Notes under the pieces: model-generated
What the model was told of the DNA's origin: nothing
Database searches by the model: none
What the model saw: only the letters and a program-made list of their open reading frames with translations
Shown: positions 26,116-36,787 of the stretch, piece by piece
Layout of the letters: each line of letters starts with the position of its first letter
How positions within the stretch are numbered: position 1 is the first letter of the stretch
Made by a program: the position numbers and the translations under genes
NCBI RefSeq assembly: GCF_022637415.1
Contig: NZ_CP093340.1
Span: 3,621,274 to 3,685,273, forward strand
Source: Luteimonas sp. S4-F44
Lineage (GTDB): Bacteria > Pseudomonadota > Gammaproteobacteria > Xanthomonadales > Xanthomonadaceae
Direction of reading: 5' to 3'
DNA length: 64,000 nucleotides

Positions 26116-26526
26116 TTACTTGCGGACGAATCCGATCTTGAGCATCTGCGCGTTCTTGGCCTCGGCCAACACCTTCGCCAGCACGCCGTAATCGGCGTCC
26201 TCGTTGGTGTCGATCTCCAGCGTGGGCTGGTTGGTCGGATCGCGCTGGACTTCCGATTCCATCATGTTGCGCAGCGCCGAGACCGGCGTCGGGCTGTCGT
26301 TCCAGAAGATCTGGCCCGAGCCGTCGATGCGCAGCTTGATCGGTTCCGGCGGTTCCACCGGATTGTCAGGCGGCGTCGAGGAGCGCTGCGGCAGGTCGAT
26401 GTCGATCGGATAGGACAACTGCGGCGCCGTCACCATGAAGATGATCAGCAGCACCAACATCACGTCGCAGAGCGGAATGATGTTGATGTCGGCCATCGGG
26501 CCTTCGCCACCGGATGAAAATGCCAT
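26116..26526 (-). CDS. exbD2: ExbD biopolymer transport protein, second copy
   Basis: A 136-residue ExbD/TolR-family protein with a single N-terminal membrane span. The span carries the proton-relay Asp in [14 protein letters not shown], and the periplasmic part binds TonB or peptidoglycan. It starts [19 protein letters not shown] and is 15 bp behind exbD1. Two exbD genes in series are a feature of Xanthomonas tonB loci, where the second copy is known to be dispensable for iron uptake but to affect plant interaction. Last gene before the terminator. Confidence 0.94.
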   Translation of the reverse strand: MAFSSGGEGPMADINIIPLCDVMLVLLIIFMVTAPQLSYPIDIDLPQRSSTPPDNPVEPPEPIKLRIDGSGQIFWNDSPTPVSALRNMMESEVQRDPTNQPTLEIDTNEDADYGVLAKVLAEAKNAQMLKIGFVRK

Positions 26527-26541
26527 GGGTGATGCTCCGGT

Positions 26542-26967
<426 letters not shown>

Positions 26968-27001
26968 ATCGGGACTCCGTTGTCGCTACTGACGTACGTT
27001 C

Positions 27002-27757
27002 TTAGACCTTGGCCGGCGGGACGGCATCGCCGACGCGCGAACCGGTGGCGAAGAAGTCGTGCAGGTCGTGCGCGAACGTGTCGAGCTTGTTGTTCGTGCC
27101 GCGGTTGAGGCGGACGAAGAAGTTGTAGCCCAGCACCGCCGGGATCGCGACGCCCAGACCGATCGCGGTCATGATCAGCGCCTCGCCCACGGGACCGGCC
27201 ACTGCGCCGATGTCGGCCTGGCCGCTGGCGCCGATGCGGATCAGCGCGCGGTAGATGCCCCACACCGTACCGAGCAGACCGACGAACGGTGCGGTCGCAC
27301 CGACGGTCGCGAGCACGGTCAGGCCGTTCTCGAGCTTCAGCGATTCACGGGTGACGGCCTGACGCAGCGCGCGGTCGACGAACTCCGAACGGTTCAGCGA
27401 TTCGACCAGGCGCGAGCCCTCGTGACGCTGGTGATGCGCGGCGGCCTGGGCGGCGTCCAGGGCGACCTTCGAGAAGGGCTCGCTCTTGGGCTGCTCTTCC
27501 ATGTGACGGATCGCGTCCTGAGCGTTCGTGGTTTCCCAGAACGTGTTGATGACGCGGTCCGAGCTGCCGCGCAGGCGGGCATTCTTGATCGCGTTGTAGA
27601 TGATCCAGTAGATCGACATGGCCGACATCGTGACGAGCACGATGAGGACGACCCAGCCGACCGCGTCCATGTGCTGAATCATGTCCGCAAAGCCCATCTG
27701 CTGCAGGGCTGCAGCGTTGCCGGCTCCGGTCGGGGCGGTGGTGGTTTCCTGCAGCAT
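27002..27757 (-). CDS. exbB: ExbB proton channel protein
   Basis: A 251-residue ExbB/TolQ/MotA-family protein with three membrane helices: near residues 30-52, and a pair near 150-215. The signature GLTVLATVGATAPFVGLLGTVWGIY and GVAIPAVLGYNFFVRLNR are intact. It forms the pentameric ring around ExbD that powers TonB. An AAGG ribosome binding site precedes ATG 27757. It follows tonB after 108 bp that include a perfect 8-bp stem-loop at 27817-27836. Confidence 0.96.
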   Translation of the reverse strand: MLQETTTAPTGAGNAAALQQMGFADMIQHMDAVGWVVLIVLVTMSAMSIYWIIYNAIKNARLRGSSDRVINTFWETTNAQDAIRHMEEQPKSEPFSKVALDAAQAAAHHQRHEGSRLVESLNRSEFVDRALRQAVTRESLKLENGLTVLATVGATAPFVGLLGTVWGIYRALIRIGASGQADIGAVAGPVGEALIMTAIGLGVAIPAVLGYNFFVRLNRGTNNKLDTFAHDLHDFFATGSRVGDAVPPAKV

Positions 27758-27816
27758 AACGCTTACCTTCTAGATGTAGTGGTTTGAAGAAGTGGAACGT
27801 GGCGCGGGGACTAACA

Positions 27817-27836
27817 GGCGCCCGCGGACGGGCGCC
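27817..27836. other. intercistronic hairpin between tonB and exbB
   Basis: GGCGCCCG-CGGA-CGGGCGCC is a perfect 8-bp stem. There is no T tract, so it is more likely a messenger-stability or partial attenuation element that sets the TonB:ExbB ratio than a terminator. Confidence 0.4.
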
Positions 27837-27865
27837 GAATCTGCGCGGCCGTCAGGCCGCCATGA

Positions 27866-28525
27866 TCAACTCAGGCTGAAGTCGACCGGGACGCGGACGC
27901 GACCGGCGGCCGGCTGGCCATCCTTCATCGCCGGTGCGAACGACCACTTGCGTGCGGCCTCGATCGCGGCGCGGTCGAGATCGCGGTTGCGGCTGGACTT
28001 CTCGACCGAAACATTGGTGACATTGCCCTGCGCATCGACGTCGATGACGAGGATGACGGTGCCCTCGATCTGGGCGCGGGCAGCGGCCGGCGGGTAGCGC
28101 GGCGGGTTCATGTTCTTCGACGAGATGTCGACGCTGGCACCGATGTCGGCGACCTGCGCGGGGGGCGCGGGCGGAGCCGGCGGCGGGGCCGGCGCATCCA
28201 TCGGCGACGGGTCGTCGAACACGACCGGCGGCGCTTCCGGCGGCGGTGGCACCGGTGTCGGTCGCGGCGGCGACAACTCCTTAATGGGCTGCGGCTTCGG
28301 CGGTTCCGGCGGCGGCGGCGGCGGCGGGGGGGGCGGCGGCGGCGGCTCGATGATGACCACGCGGGTGGCCATCTCTTCCTCGGGGGCCGCGTTGGGCGGA
28401 TTCACCGGCGCCAGCAGCAGCATGACCGCGGCGGCGTGGAAGGCGACCACCATCGTGAATCCGGCGATGCGGGCCCAGTTCAGGCCTTCGTCTTCGTCGT
28501 TGGTCGTCGTCGAGCGTTGCGTCAT
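27866..28525 (-). CDS. tonB: TonB energy transducer
   Basis: A 219-residue TonB. A cytoplasmic N terminus is followed by a membrane helix near residues 18-40 with a His in FHAAAVMLLL, as needed for ExbBD coupling. Next is a proline-rich spacer with an uninterrupted run of 13 Pro after Glu and further PPP clusters, and then the C-terminal domain with PPRYPPAAARAQIEGTVIL and WSFAPA, which binds the TonB box of receptors. First gene of tonB-exbB-exbD1-exbD2. A sequence GGTATAAG near 28610 may be a -10 element. The proline run is encoded by GGC repeats with an 8-base G tract. Confidence 0.95.
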   Translation of the reverse strand: MTQRSTTTNDEDEGLNWARIAGFTMVVAFHAAAVMLLLAPVNPPNAAPEEEMATRVVIIEPPPPPPPPPPPPPEPPKPQPIKELSPPRPTPVPPPPEAPPVVFDDPSPMDAPAPPPAPPAPPAQVADIGASVDISSKNMNPPRYPPAAARAQIEGTVILVIDVDAQGNVTNVSVEKSSRNRDLDRAAIEAARKWSFAPAMKDGQPAAGRVRVPVDFSLS

Positions 28526-28660
28526 GCGGAGAACTCACGTGAGGCCAGAGCGAAACGCTCCGGTGGAAAGGTCAACCTGCTGCCCTGTCTGGCGGCAGGA
28601 ATCCTGAAGCTTATACCAATCCGAGTAACGTGCACCATCCGTGACGCGCAGAACTTTTCC

Positions 28661-29902
28661 TTAACGGGCGGAGATGATTCGCTCCGCGTCGGCATTGGAC
28701 TTGAGCCCCTTGGCGATGGCCTGACGCGCAGCTTCCTTGGCTTCCGCGCTGCGGCCTTCCTGATGCAGTGCACGCGCCAGGTTGAGGTAGGTCTCGCCGT
28801 TCTCGGCCAGCGGCGCCGCCTTGCGCCAGGTCTCGATCGCCGGCTCGATTTGGTCGGAGAAGTAGTAGGCCTGAGCGAGCGCCGAGAGCGTGCGGTAGTC
28901 GGACGGCAGGATGTTTTTCTGCAGGCCTTCGTTGATCACCGCGATCGCCTCGCGCTCCTTGCCCTCGCTGTTGAGGTAGAGCGCGTAGAGGTTGCGGTAC
29001 TCGGTGTCCTCGGTCAGCTGGCCGCTGCTGCGCAGACGCTCGAAGACCTCGATCGCCTTGTCGTTCTGATCGGTCTGCAGGTACGAGACTGCGAGGTTGA
29101 TCTGCGAGCGCTTGTCATCCGGCGTGGCCTGCGCGACCTGCTCGGCCAGGCGCGTCGCCTCGGCGCTGTTGCCCGACTCGGCGTAGGCGCCCATCAGTAC
29201 CTGCGTCCACTGCGGATCGACCTCGCCGCCGCCTTCGACCAACGGCTTGAGCGTGGCGATCGCCTCGGGGTAACGCTCCAGGCGATAGAGCAGGTTGCCC
29301 TTGAGCGCCTGATCCTTGGGATCGGACGAGCCGGATTCGGCGAGGTAGCGCTCCAGCGACGCCAGCGCAGCGGCGTAATCCTGCTCCTGTGCCTGCAACT
29401 GGGCGACGATCAGCATCGCCTGGAAATGGTTGTTGTTGTCCAGGCCACCGCCGGCGATCGCCTGTTCGAGGTAGGTGATCGCGCGTGCGTTGTCGTCGTT
29501 GAGCAGGAACTGGCCGGCGAGCAAAGCGGCCATGGACTTGTCGTACTCGTTGGCGCGCTCGTTGGCGATGATCTGCTCGGCCAGCGGCAGCCCCTTCTGC
29601 GCGTCCTGCGCGTTATAGGCTTCCGACAGCGCATTGAGATCCTTGACCAGACGCTGGCTGGCCTGCACGCCCGGCTCCTTGCGCGTGGCATTGGGATAAC
29701 GCGCTTCTTCCTTCTGCTCCGCCTGGCGACCGCCGCGACGCTCGCTGCGGTCGGCCGAGCGCGAGCTGCGATCCGCACGGCTGCTGCGCTCGCTGCGATC
29801 GCTGCCGCCGTCGTCCTGCGCCATCGCCGGCGCGCCGAAGGCCAGCAGCGCGGTGGTCATCGCGGCGACCAGCGCCTTGTGGGAAAAACGGGACTTGGAC
29901 AT
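28661..29902 (-). CDS. TPR protein associated with the TonB locus
   Basis: A 413-residue exported protein. The signal peptide ends at AMA near residue 28. Residues 30-65 are a low-complexity segment of Ser/Arg/Asp repeats (SDRSERSSRADRSSRS). The rest (about 80-410) is a solenoid of tetratricopeptide repeats, seen as recurring AxxxLxxxLxxxP-like units. ATG 29902 was chosen for its signal peptide. It lies 135 bp upstream of tonB in the same direction. TPR proteins beside TonB systems have been linked to TonB function in some bacteria (TtpC-like context), but this one's role is inferred from position only. Confidence 0.8.
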   Translation of the reverse strand: MSKSRFSHKALVAAMTTALLAFGAPAMAQDDGGSDRSERSSRADRSSRSADRSERRGGRQAEQKEEARYPNATRKEPGVQASQRLVKDLNALSEAYNAQDAQKGLPLAEQIIANERANEYDKSMAALLAGQFLLNDDNARAITYLEQAIAGGGLDNNNHFQAMLIVAQLQAQEQDYAAALASLERYLAESGSSDPKDQALKGNLLYRLERYPEAIATLKPLVEGGGEVDPQWTQVLMGAYAESGNSAEATRLAEQVAQATPDDKRSQINLAVSYLQTDQNDKAIEVFERLRSSGQLTEDTEYRNLYALYLNSEGKEREAIAVINEGLQKNILPSDYRTLSALAQAYYFSDQIEPAIETWRKAAPLAENGETYLNLARALHQEGRSAEAKEAARQAIAKGLKSNADAERIISAR

Positions 29903-29999
29903 CGGGTCACCTCGATTGGGGTGGATGCGCCGCGAGCGCGGGCGCAGGAGTCTTTGGGGGGCGATTATGGCCGACGGGTCGCCATCGTGGGCAGAGGGC

Positions 30000-30809
30000 T
30001 CAGCCGCAGTTGGGACGGCGGCCGGCGGCGCGGGCCTGTTCGTAGACCGGCACCAGTGAATTCGCACGCGCCTGCAATTCGGCGATGCGGTTCTGCGGGT
30101 TGGGGTGTGTCGACAGCCACTGCGGCGGCTGGTTGCCGCCGCTGGCGGTGATCATGTTCTGCCACAGCGCGACGGCCGCGCGCGGGTCGAAACCGGCCTT
30201 GGCCATCAGCTCCTGCCCCACCACGTCCGCCTCGGTTTCCTGGGTCCGGGTGCCGGGCAGCAGGAACGTGGCCTGCAGTGCTGCGCCGCCAAGCTGGCTG
30301 GTCGTCTGCTGCGCGCCTTCGCCGTAGCGCGAGCCGAGCAACGCACCGGCCACGCCGAGCGCGCCCTGGGCGCCGAGCTGGCGGGTGATCCGCTCGTCGT
30401 GATGGTTGGCGTAGACGTGGCCGATCTCGTGCGCGATGACCGCCGCCAGCTGGTCCTGGTTCTTGGCCACGGTCAGGATGCCGGTATGCACGCCGACCTT
30501 GCCACCGGGCAACGCGAAGGCGTTGGGGTTGTCGTCCACGAACACCACCGACTCCCACTTGAGCTGCTGCCAGTTGGCGGGCAACTCACGCACGATGTCG
30601 GTCACGATACAGCGCACATAGGCCTGTTGCCGGGCGTCGGTGGACTGGCGGGTCTTGGCCTTGGTCTCGGCGAACGCCTGCTCGCCCATCTGGTTGAGCT
30701 GCGCCTGCGAAACGCCGCCCACGTACTGGGTGCGCCCGGTCGGCGAGGTGGTGGTGGCGCAGGCGGTCAGCAGCAACGCGACGGCGGCGGCTGCGATAGG
30801 CGCTTTCAT
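30000..30809 (-). CDS. M48-family metalloprotease lipoprotein
   Basis: A 269-residue lipoprotein (lipobox LTAC, Cys17) with an M48 peptidase domain. The zinc motif HEIGH is at 127-131 and the third ligand Glu in ETEADVVG is near residue 193. Similar to LoiP/BepA-like envelope proteases that act in outer-membrane protein quality control. It lacks the C-terminal TPR domain of BepA. It is 98 bp upstream of the TPR protein gene and downstream of gyrB, all leftward; a TPR protein in the next gene could conceivably replace the missing domain, which is speculation. Confidence 0.92.
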   Translation of the reverse strand: MKAPIAAAAVALLLTACATTTSPTGRTQYVGGVSQAQLNQMGEQAFAETKAKTRQSTDARQQAYVRCIVTDIVRELPANWQQLKWESVVFVDDNPNAFALPGGKVGVHTGILTVAKNQDQLAAVIAHEIGHVYANHHDERITRQLGAQGALGVAGALLGSRYGEGAQQTTSQLGGAALQATFLLPGTRTQETEADVVGQELMAKAGFDPRAAVALWQNMITASGGNQPPQWLSTHPNPQNRIAELQARANSLVPVYEQARAAGRRPNCG

Positions 30810-30862
30810 GGTCGGGCTTCCCCTTGCTCGATACGGATGATCAGGGCATCCGTTGTAGTGCG

Positions 30863-30891
30863 GCCCGGATTAACGTTCCGTCAATCCGGGC
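30863..30891 (-). terminator. putative gyrB terminator hairpin
   Basis: GCCCGGATT / AATCCGGGC form a perfect 9-bp stem with an 11-base loop, 42 bp beyond the gyrB stop. There is no T tract, so strength is uncertain. Confidence 0.5.
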
Positions 30892-30932
30892 GCACGACGG
30901 CCTGCACGGCGCAGGTCGCGTGGTCACGGCCC

Positions 30933-33458
<2,526 letters not shown>

Positions 33459-33492
33459 TCATACCACCCCGCCCCCGGGCCTCCCGAGGGTG

Positions 33493-33508
33493 GTTCCACG
33501 TGGAACCT
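33493..33508. promoter_or_regulatory. parS: parS-like site 1
   Basis: GGTTCCACGTGGAACC, a perfect palindrome that matches the parS consensus TGTTCCACGTGGAACA at 14 of 16 positions. ParB binds such sites to organise the origin for segregation. Confidence 0.75.
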
Positions 33509-34076
33509 TTGCGTTCAACAGCGCACGTTGCTGGCGTTGGGCAGGTCGGCAGCGCGTCACGGTGTGGTGGATTGGGCGCAACGCCAGCTCCTGTCCGAAG
33601 CCAACCTCTTCGCCCCGTCCAATGCCTGAAAGCCCTGCGCAGCGGGGACGTCCGTTCTTGACGGTGAGCGACTGTGATTACCCGCCCCGTGACCGCGTCT
33701 GATAGCGCGTCGCACGCAAGCGGTCGCTGGCGACCTTGCGACGCGTCGCGGACTGTCGGGCTGATACCCCGAGAAAAGCGCCGGGGATTCTAGGGGCCCT
33801 TGGCACGTACCCGACGTGGAGTCGGGCAGGTGCTGGCCGGAGGCCACGGTGAGGCTACGACGACGGCGGCGCGGTTGAGACTCCGCAGCCAGCGCCCTGC
33901 CATCCAACGCCGGCCCCGGAGCCGGCGGCAGTGGCTAAGGCAGGGGAGCCGTCCGCGACTCCTCGCTACCCAGTTGCGAAACGCGGGAACGCAGGCCGCT
34001 CGCTGGGGGGCGGGCGCGCTTGTCGGCAACACCACCGTCCCAGCGGATCATGCCGCCTCCAGTCGAAAGAACGCAG

Positions 34077-34109
34077 CCTGTCCGGCCGCGGATACTGCGG
34101 CCGGACAGG
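34077..34109 (-). terminator. strong hairpin behind recF
   Basis: CCTGTCCGGCCGC / GCGGCCGGACAGG is a perfect 13-bp stem with a 7-base loop, 122 bp beyond the recF stop. On the minus strand it is followed by TTCTTTC about 6 bases away, so it may end the recF transcript; an architectural role within the parS cluster is an alternative. Confidence 0.5.
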
Positions 34110-34130
34110 CGTGCGCGGCGGGGCAAGTAA

Positions 34131-34146
34131 GGTTCCTCGTGGAACA
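34131..34146. promoter_or_regulatory. degenerate parS-like site 2
   Basis: GGTTCCTCGTGGAACA keeps 14 of 16 bases but breaks the central CACGTG. It is probably a weak or decayed ParB site. Confidence 0.4.
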
Positions 34147-34172
34147 CGCCCCCACACCTACCCGCCCGCCGT

Positions 34173-34188
34173 GGTTTCACGTGGAACA
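34173..34188. promoter_or_regulatory. parS: parS-like site 3
   Basis: GGTTTCACGTGGAACA matches parS at 14-15 of 16 positions and retains the central CACGTG. It lies 42 bp beyond the recF stop codon. Confidence 0.7.
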
Positions 34189-34230
34189 TCACTCTGCGCC
34201 CCGACGGCTGACGCAACGGGCCCATTCAGC

Positions 34231-35331
34231 CTAGTTGCCGCTTTCGATTCTGCCGTGTTCCACGTGGAACACACGCGCCCCGTCCAGCAACGCCGCCGGC
34301 CAGTGCGGGGGCTGCTCCGTGCCTGTCAGCAGGACCTGCGCATCCACGGCATGCAGAAACTCGAGTACCTGGCGCTGGTGATCGCGATCCAGCTCCGATG
34401 CCAGATCGTCCAATGCCACGACCGGCCAGTGCCCCGCAGCCGCATCTGCACAGTCCGCCGCCTGCGCCAGCAGGCAGCACAGCGCGGCCTGTTTGGCCTG
34501 CCCGCGCGACAGCAGGCCCTGCTCGGGCCGCGCTTCGAACGCGATCCGCCAATCCGCGCGGTGCGGACCGACGGACGTATGGCCAAGCGCACGGTCCCTG
34601 TCGCGCGCGACCAGCAGCGCATCCGCCAGCGACAGGTCGTTCCTGCGCCACCCGGGCAGGAACGAGAGAGTCACCTCGCCCAGTCCCGGGGCCAGCACCG
34701 CCGCGATGCGCTGCAATGCTCCCTGCAGTCGGCCCAGATAGGCCTCCCGGCGCAGATCGAGCGGCTGGCCCGCTTCCGCGAGTTCGTGATCCCAGGCGTC
34801 CAGCTGCGAGCCACCGACGCCGGCCTTCAGCAACGCGTTACGCTGGCGCAGCGCCCGCGCATAGCGCCGCCATTGCGCCAGGAAGTCATGTTCCACGTGG
34901 AACAGCCCCCAATCGAGGTAGCGCCGCCGAATCTCGCTTCCCCCGGAAATCAACGCGTGGCTGCCGGGCTCGAAGGTCACGACCATCAGCGCGGCACACA
35001 ACTCACCGAGCTGGCTCACGGACACGCCGTCCAGCCGTCCCGTCCACGCCTGCCCGCTATGCCGCAGCCCCGCGCGCCGCCGGTGCTCGGGCCGCGCAGG
35101 ATCCGGTTGCCACTCCGCGTACACCTCCAATGCGTCGGCGCCGCGCTGGATCAGGCCGTCACGCACCCGGCCACGGAAGCTGCGACCGTAGGCAAGCAGA
35201 TGCAGGCCCTCGAGCACGCTGCTTTTGCCCGCCCCGTTCGCACCGAGCAGCAGGTTCAAGCGCGGCCCCGGCGCGAGGGAGACCGCGTCCAGGTTCCTTA
35301 CGCGGCCAAGATCGAGACGGGTGAGCTGCAC
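34231..35331 (-). CDS. recF: RecF recombination mediator
   Basis: RecF, 366 residues from the GTG at 35331 (first residues VQLTRLDLGRVRNL). It is an SMC-like ATPase that helps RecOR load RecA at single-strand gaps. Walker A is GANGAGKSS, the family motif YGRSFRGRVRDGLI follows, and YLDWGLFHVEHDFLAQWRRY and the signature/Walker B region near LSRGQAKQAALCCLLAQA and VALDDLASELD are seen. An ATG 39 bp further upstream falls inside the loop of a terminator hairpin and is unlikely. Two parS sites are encoded within the gene (FHVEH twice). Downstream of dnaN after a terminator-like structure. Confidence 0.94.
   Translation of the reverse strand: MQLTRLDLGRVRNLDAVSLAPGPRLNLLLGANGAGKSSVLEGLHLLAYGRSFRGRVRDGLIQRGADALEVYAEWQPDPARPEHRRRAGLRHSGQAWTGRLDGVSVSQLGELCAALMVVTFEPGSHALISGGSEIRRRYLDWGLFHVEHDFLAQWRRYARALRQRNALLKAGVGGSQLDAWDHELAEAGQPLDLRREAYLGRLQGALQRIAAVLAPGLGEVTLSFLPGWRRNDLSLADALLVARDRDRALGHTSVGPHRADWRIAFEARPEQGLLSRGQAKQAALCCLLAQAADCADAAAGHWPVVALDDLASELDRDHQRQVLEFLHAVDAQVLLTGTEQPPHWPAALLDGARVFHVEHGRIESGN
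34256..34271. promoter_or_regulatory. parS: perfect parS site 4 inside recF
   Basis: TGTTCCACGTGGAACA, a full match to the 16-bp parS consensus, encoding part of the last FHVEH of RecF. Confidence 0.85.
34889..34904. promoter_or_regulatory. parS: perfect parS site 5 inside recF
   Basis: TGTTCCACGTGGAACA, a full consensus match, embedded in codons for the conserved RecF motif LFHVEHDF. Confidence 0.85.
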
Positions 35332-35350
35332 GCAGGTCCTGTAGGGTCGA

Positions 35351-35379
35351 AAACGGAAAACGCCCGGCATGACCGGGCG
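35351..35379 (-). terminator. terminator between dnaN and recF
   Basis: On the minus strand CGCCCGG / CCGGGCG form a 7-bp stem with a 5-base loop, followed by TTTTCCGTTTTC. It lies 55 bp beyond the dnaN stop and just before recF, so it probably lowers readthrough from dnaN. The loop contains the upstream ATG candidate of recF. Confidence 0.65.
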
Positions 35380-35381
35380 CT

Positions 35382-35397
35382 TGTTCCACGTGAAACA
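35382..35397. promoter_or_regulatory. parS: parS site 6 between recF and dnaN
   Basis: TGTTCCACGTGAAACA, 15 of 16 positions to TGTTCCACGTGGAACA and equal to the hybrid with the Bacillus consensus. Confidence 0.82.
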
Positions 35398-35433
35398 TTG
35401 CGTCGGGCGGGCCCGCGCATGATAGACCGGGCG

Positions 35434-36534
35434 TCAGAGACGCAACGGCATCACCACATGGCGGCTGCGCTCGTCCGCGGCCTCGCGCACCAGCGCCGAG
35501 GAGTTGGCATCGCGCAACTTCAGGATCACCTGTTCGCCGCGCAGCGCGGTTAGGGCGTCGAGCAGGTAGTTGACGTTGAAGCCCACTGCGAGCTCATCGA
35601 CCTTGGTGTCGGCCTCGACCTCTTCGTGCGCCTCTTCCTGCTCGGGGTTGTGCGCGTTGATCCGCAGCATCCCCGGCGAGACCTCGACACGCACGCCACG
35701 GTACTTTTCGTTGGACAGGATCGCCACGCGCTGCAGCGCCGCGCGCAGCAGTTCGCGGTCCACCGAAACCTCGCGATCGGCGCCGATCGGAATCACCGCC
35801 TCGTAGTCGGGGAAACGGCCGTCGATCAGCTTGCTGGTGAACGTCACATCGTCACGCTTGACCCGCAGATGGTTGCGGCCCAGCTCCAGCTCCAGGATCT
35901 TGTCACCGCCCTCGAGCAAGCGCTGCAGCTCGGTCACGCCCTTGCGCGGCAGGATGATCTGACGCTTGGTCTGCACTGCCGCTTCGAGCTCGGTCTCGCA
36001 CAGCGCCAGGCGGTGGCCGTCGGTCGCGACGCAACGCAAGCGGGTCTCGCCCAGGTCGAACAGCAGGCCGTTGAGGTAATAGCGCACGTCCTGCTGCGCC
36101 ATCGCGAACGCGGTCCGCTCGATCAGTTCCTTGAGCGCGGCTTCCGGCACTGCGATGCGCTCGGTCGCCTCAACCTCGTCCACCGAGGGGAAATCACCCG
36201 CCGGCAGGCTTGCCAGCGTGAAGCGGCTGCGACCGGCCTGCACCGTGATCTTGTCGCCCGACTGCGAGATCGCGACCTTGCTGCCGTCGGGCAGCGCACG
36301 AACGATGTCGAACAGCTTGCGCGCCGGAATGGTGGTCTCACCGTCCTGCGCGTCGTCGACGGCGCGGCGCGAGACCATCTCGACTTCTAGGTCGGTACCG
36401 GTCAACGACAGCTGGCCGCCTTGGACCTGGACCAGCAGGTTCGCCAGCACGGGCAGGGTCTGACGCCGCTCGACGACGTTGACGACCTGGGCCAGCGGCT
36501 TGAGCAGGGTTTCGCGTTGCAGACTGAAGCGCAT
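35434..36534 (-). CDS. dnaN: DNA polymerase III sliding clamp
   Basis: The 366-residue beta clamp. It starts MRFSLQRETLLKPLAQVVNVVERRQT with the usual three-domain fold; GTDLEVEM, LFDIVRALPDGS, RCVATDGHRLA and the C-terminal VVMPLRL are diagnostic. Dimeric rings hold replicative polymerase on DNA. Downstream of dnaA across the putative origin and upstream of recF, all leftward. ATG 36534 is the family start. Confidence 0.98.
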   Translation of the reverse strand: MRFSLQRETLLKPLAQVVNVVERRQTLPVLANLLVQVQGGQLSLTGTDLEVEMVSRRAVDDAQDGETTIPARKLFDIVRALPDGSKVAISQSGDKITVQAGRSRFTLASLPAGDFPSVDEVEATERIAVPEAALKELIERTAFAMAQQDVRYYLNGLLFDLGETRLRCVATDGHRLALCETELEAAVQTKRQIILPRKGVTELQRLLEGGDKILELELGRNHLRVKRDDVTFTSKLIDGRFPDYEAVIPIGADREVSVDRELLRAALQRVAILSNEKYRGVRVEVSPGMLRINAHNPEQEEAHEEVEADTKVDELAVGFNVNYLLDALTALRGEQVILKLRDANSSALVREAADERSRHVVMPLRL

Positions 36535-36787
36535 GTCGGTGTTATCCCCTTGAGCCGTGCTTTCTTAAGATGGTTATAAATCTAAAAAAGGTGGAGCTGG
36601 ATGCAGCGAAAACCGGGTGATATCTCATCTAAGCAACTGATTTAAAACAAGATTTCCTGACTTCAAACCCGGTGGACAGTGCCTGTGGAGAAGTGGATCA
36701 AGCTGTGGACAAGTTTGCAGGTCCGAAATTGTCCACATGCTGTCCACTGCGCGTCCCGGTGTTGTGCAGTCCCCGGATTTTCGCAGC
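36535..36787. other. oriC: putative chromosome origin (oriC)
   Basis: This 253-bp dnaA-dnaN gap is clearly more AT-rich than the rest of the window, with runs such as TTATAAATCTAAAAAAG and GATTTAAAACAAGATTT at 36570-36655 that would serve as an unwinding element. To its right lie DnaA-box-like 9-mers: CTGTCCACC (36671), TTCTCCACA (36684), TGATCCACT (36692), TTGTCCACA (36704, minus strand), TTGTCCACA (36729, plus strand) and CTGTCCACT (36740). Two have one mismatch to TTATCCACA. The position beside dnaA and between replication genes supports oriC; it also carries the dnaN promoter. Confidence 0.78.
36671..36748. repeat. DnaA-box cluster
   Basis: Six 9-mers related to TTATCCACA within 78 bp, in both orientations; the two TTGTCCACA boxes (36704-36712 and 36729-36737) face each other across 16 bp. 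They flank the AT-rich segment at 36560-36660. Confidence 0.75.

Noticed and set aside
28313-28360. GGC repeats as a CRISPR or minisatellite
   Set aside because: They are the codons of the TonB proline spacer and lack spacers.
28538-28543. CACGTG before tonB as a further parS site
   Set aside because: Only the central hexamer matches; the flanking TGTT and AACA arms are missing.
33557-34234. Short open frames in the gyrB-recF gap
   Set aside because: Composition is Arg/Ala-rich, start contexts are poor and they overlap each other on both strands, as expected by chance in high-GC DNA.
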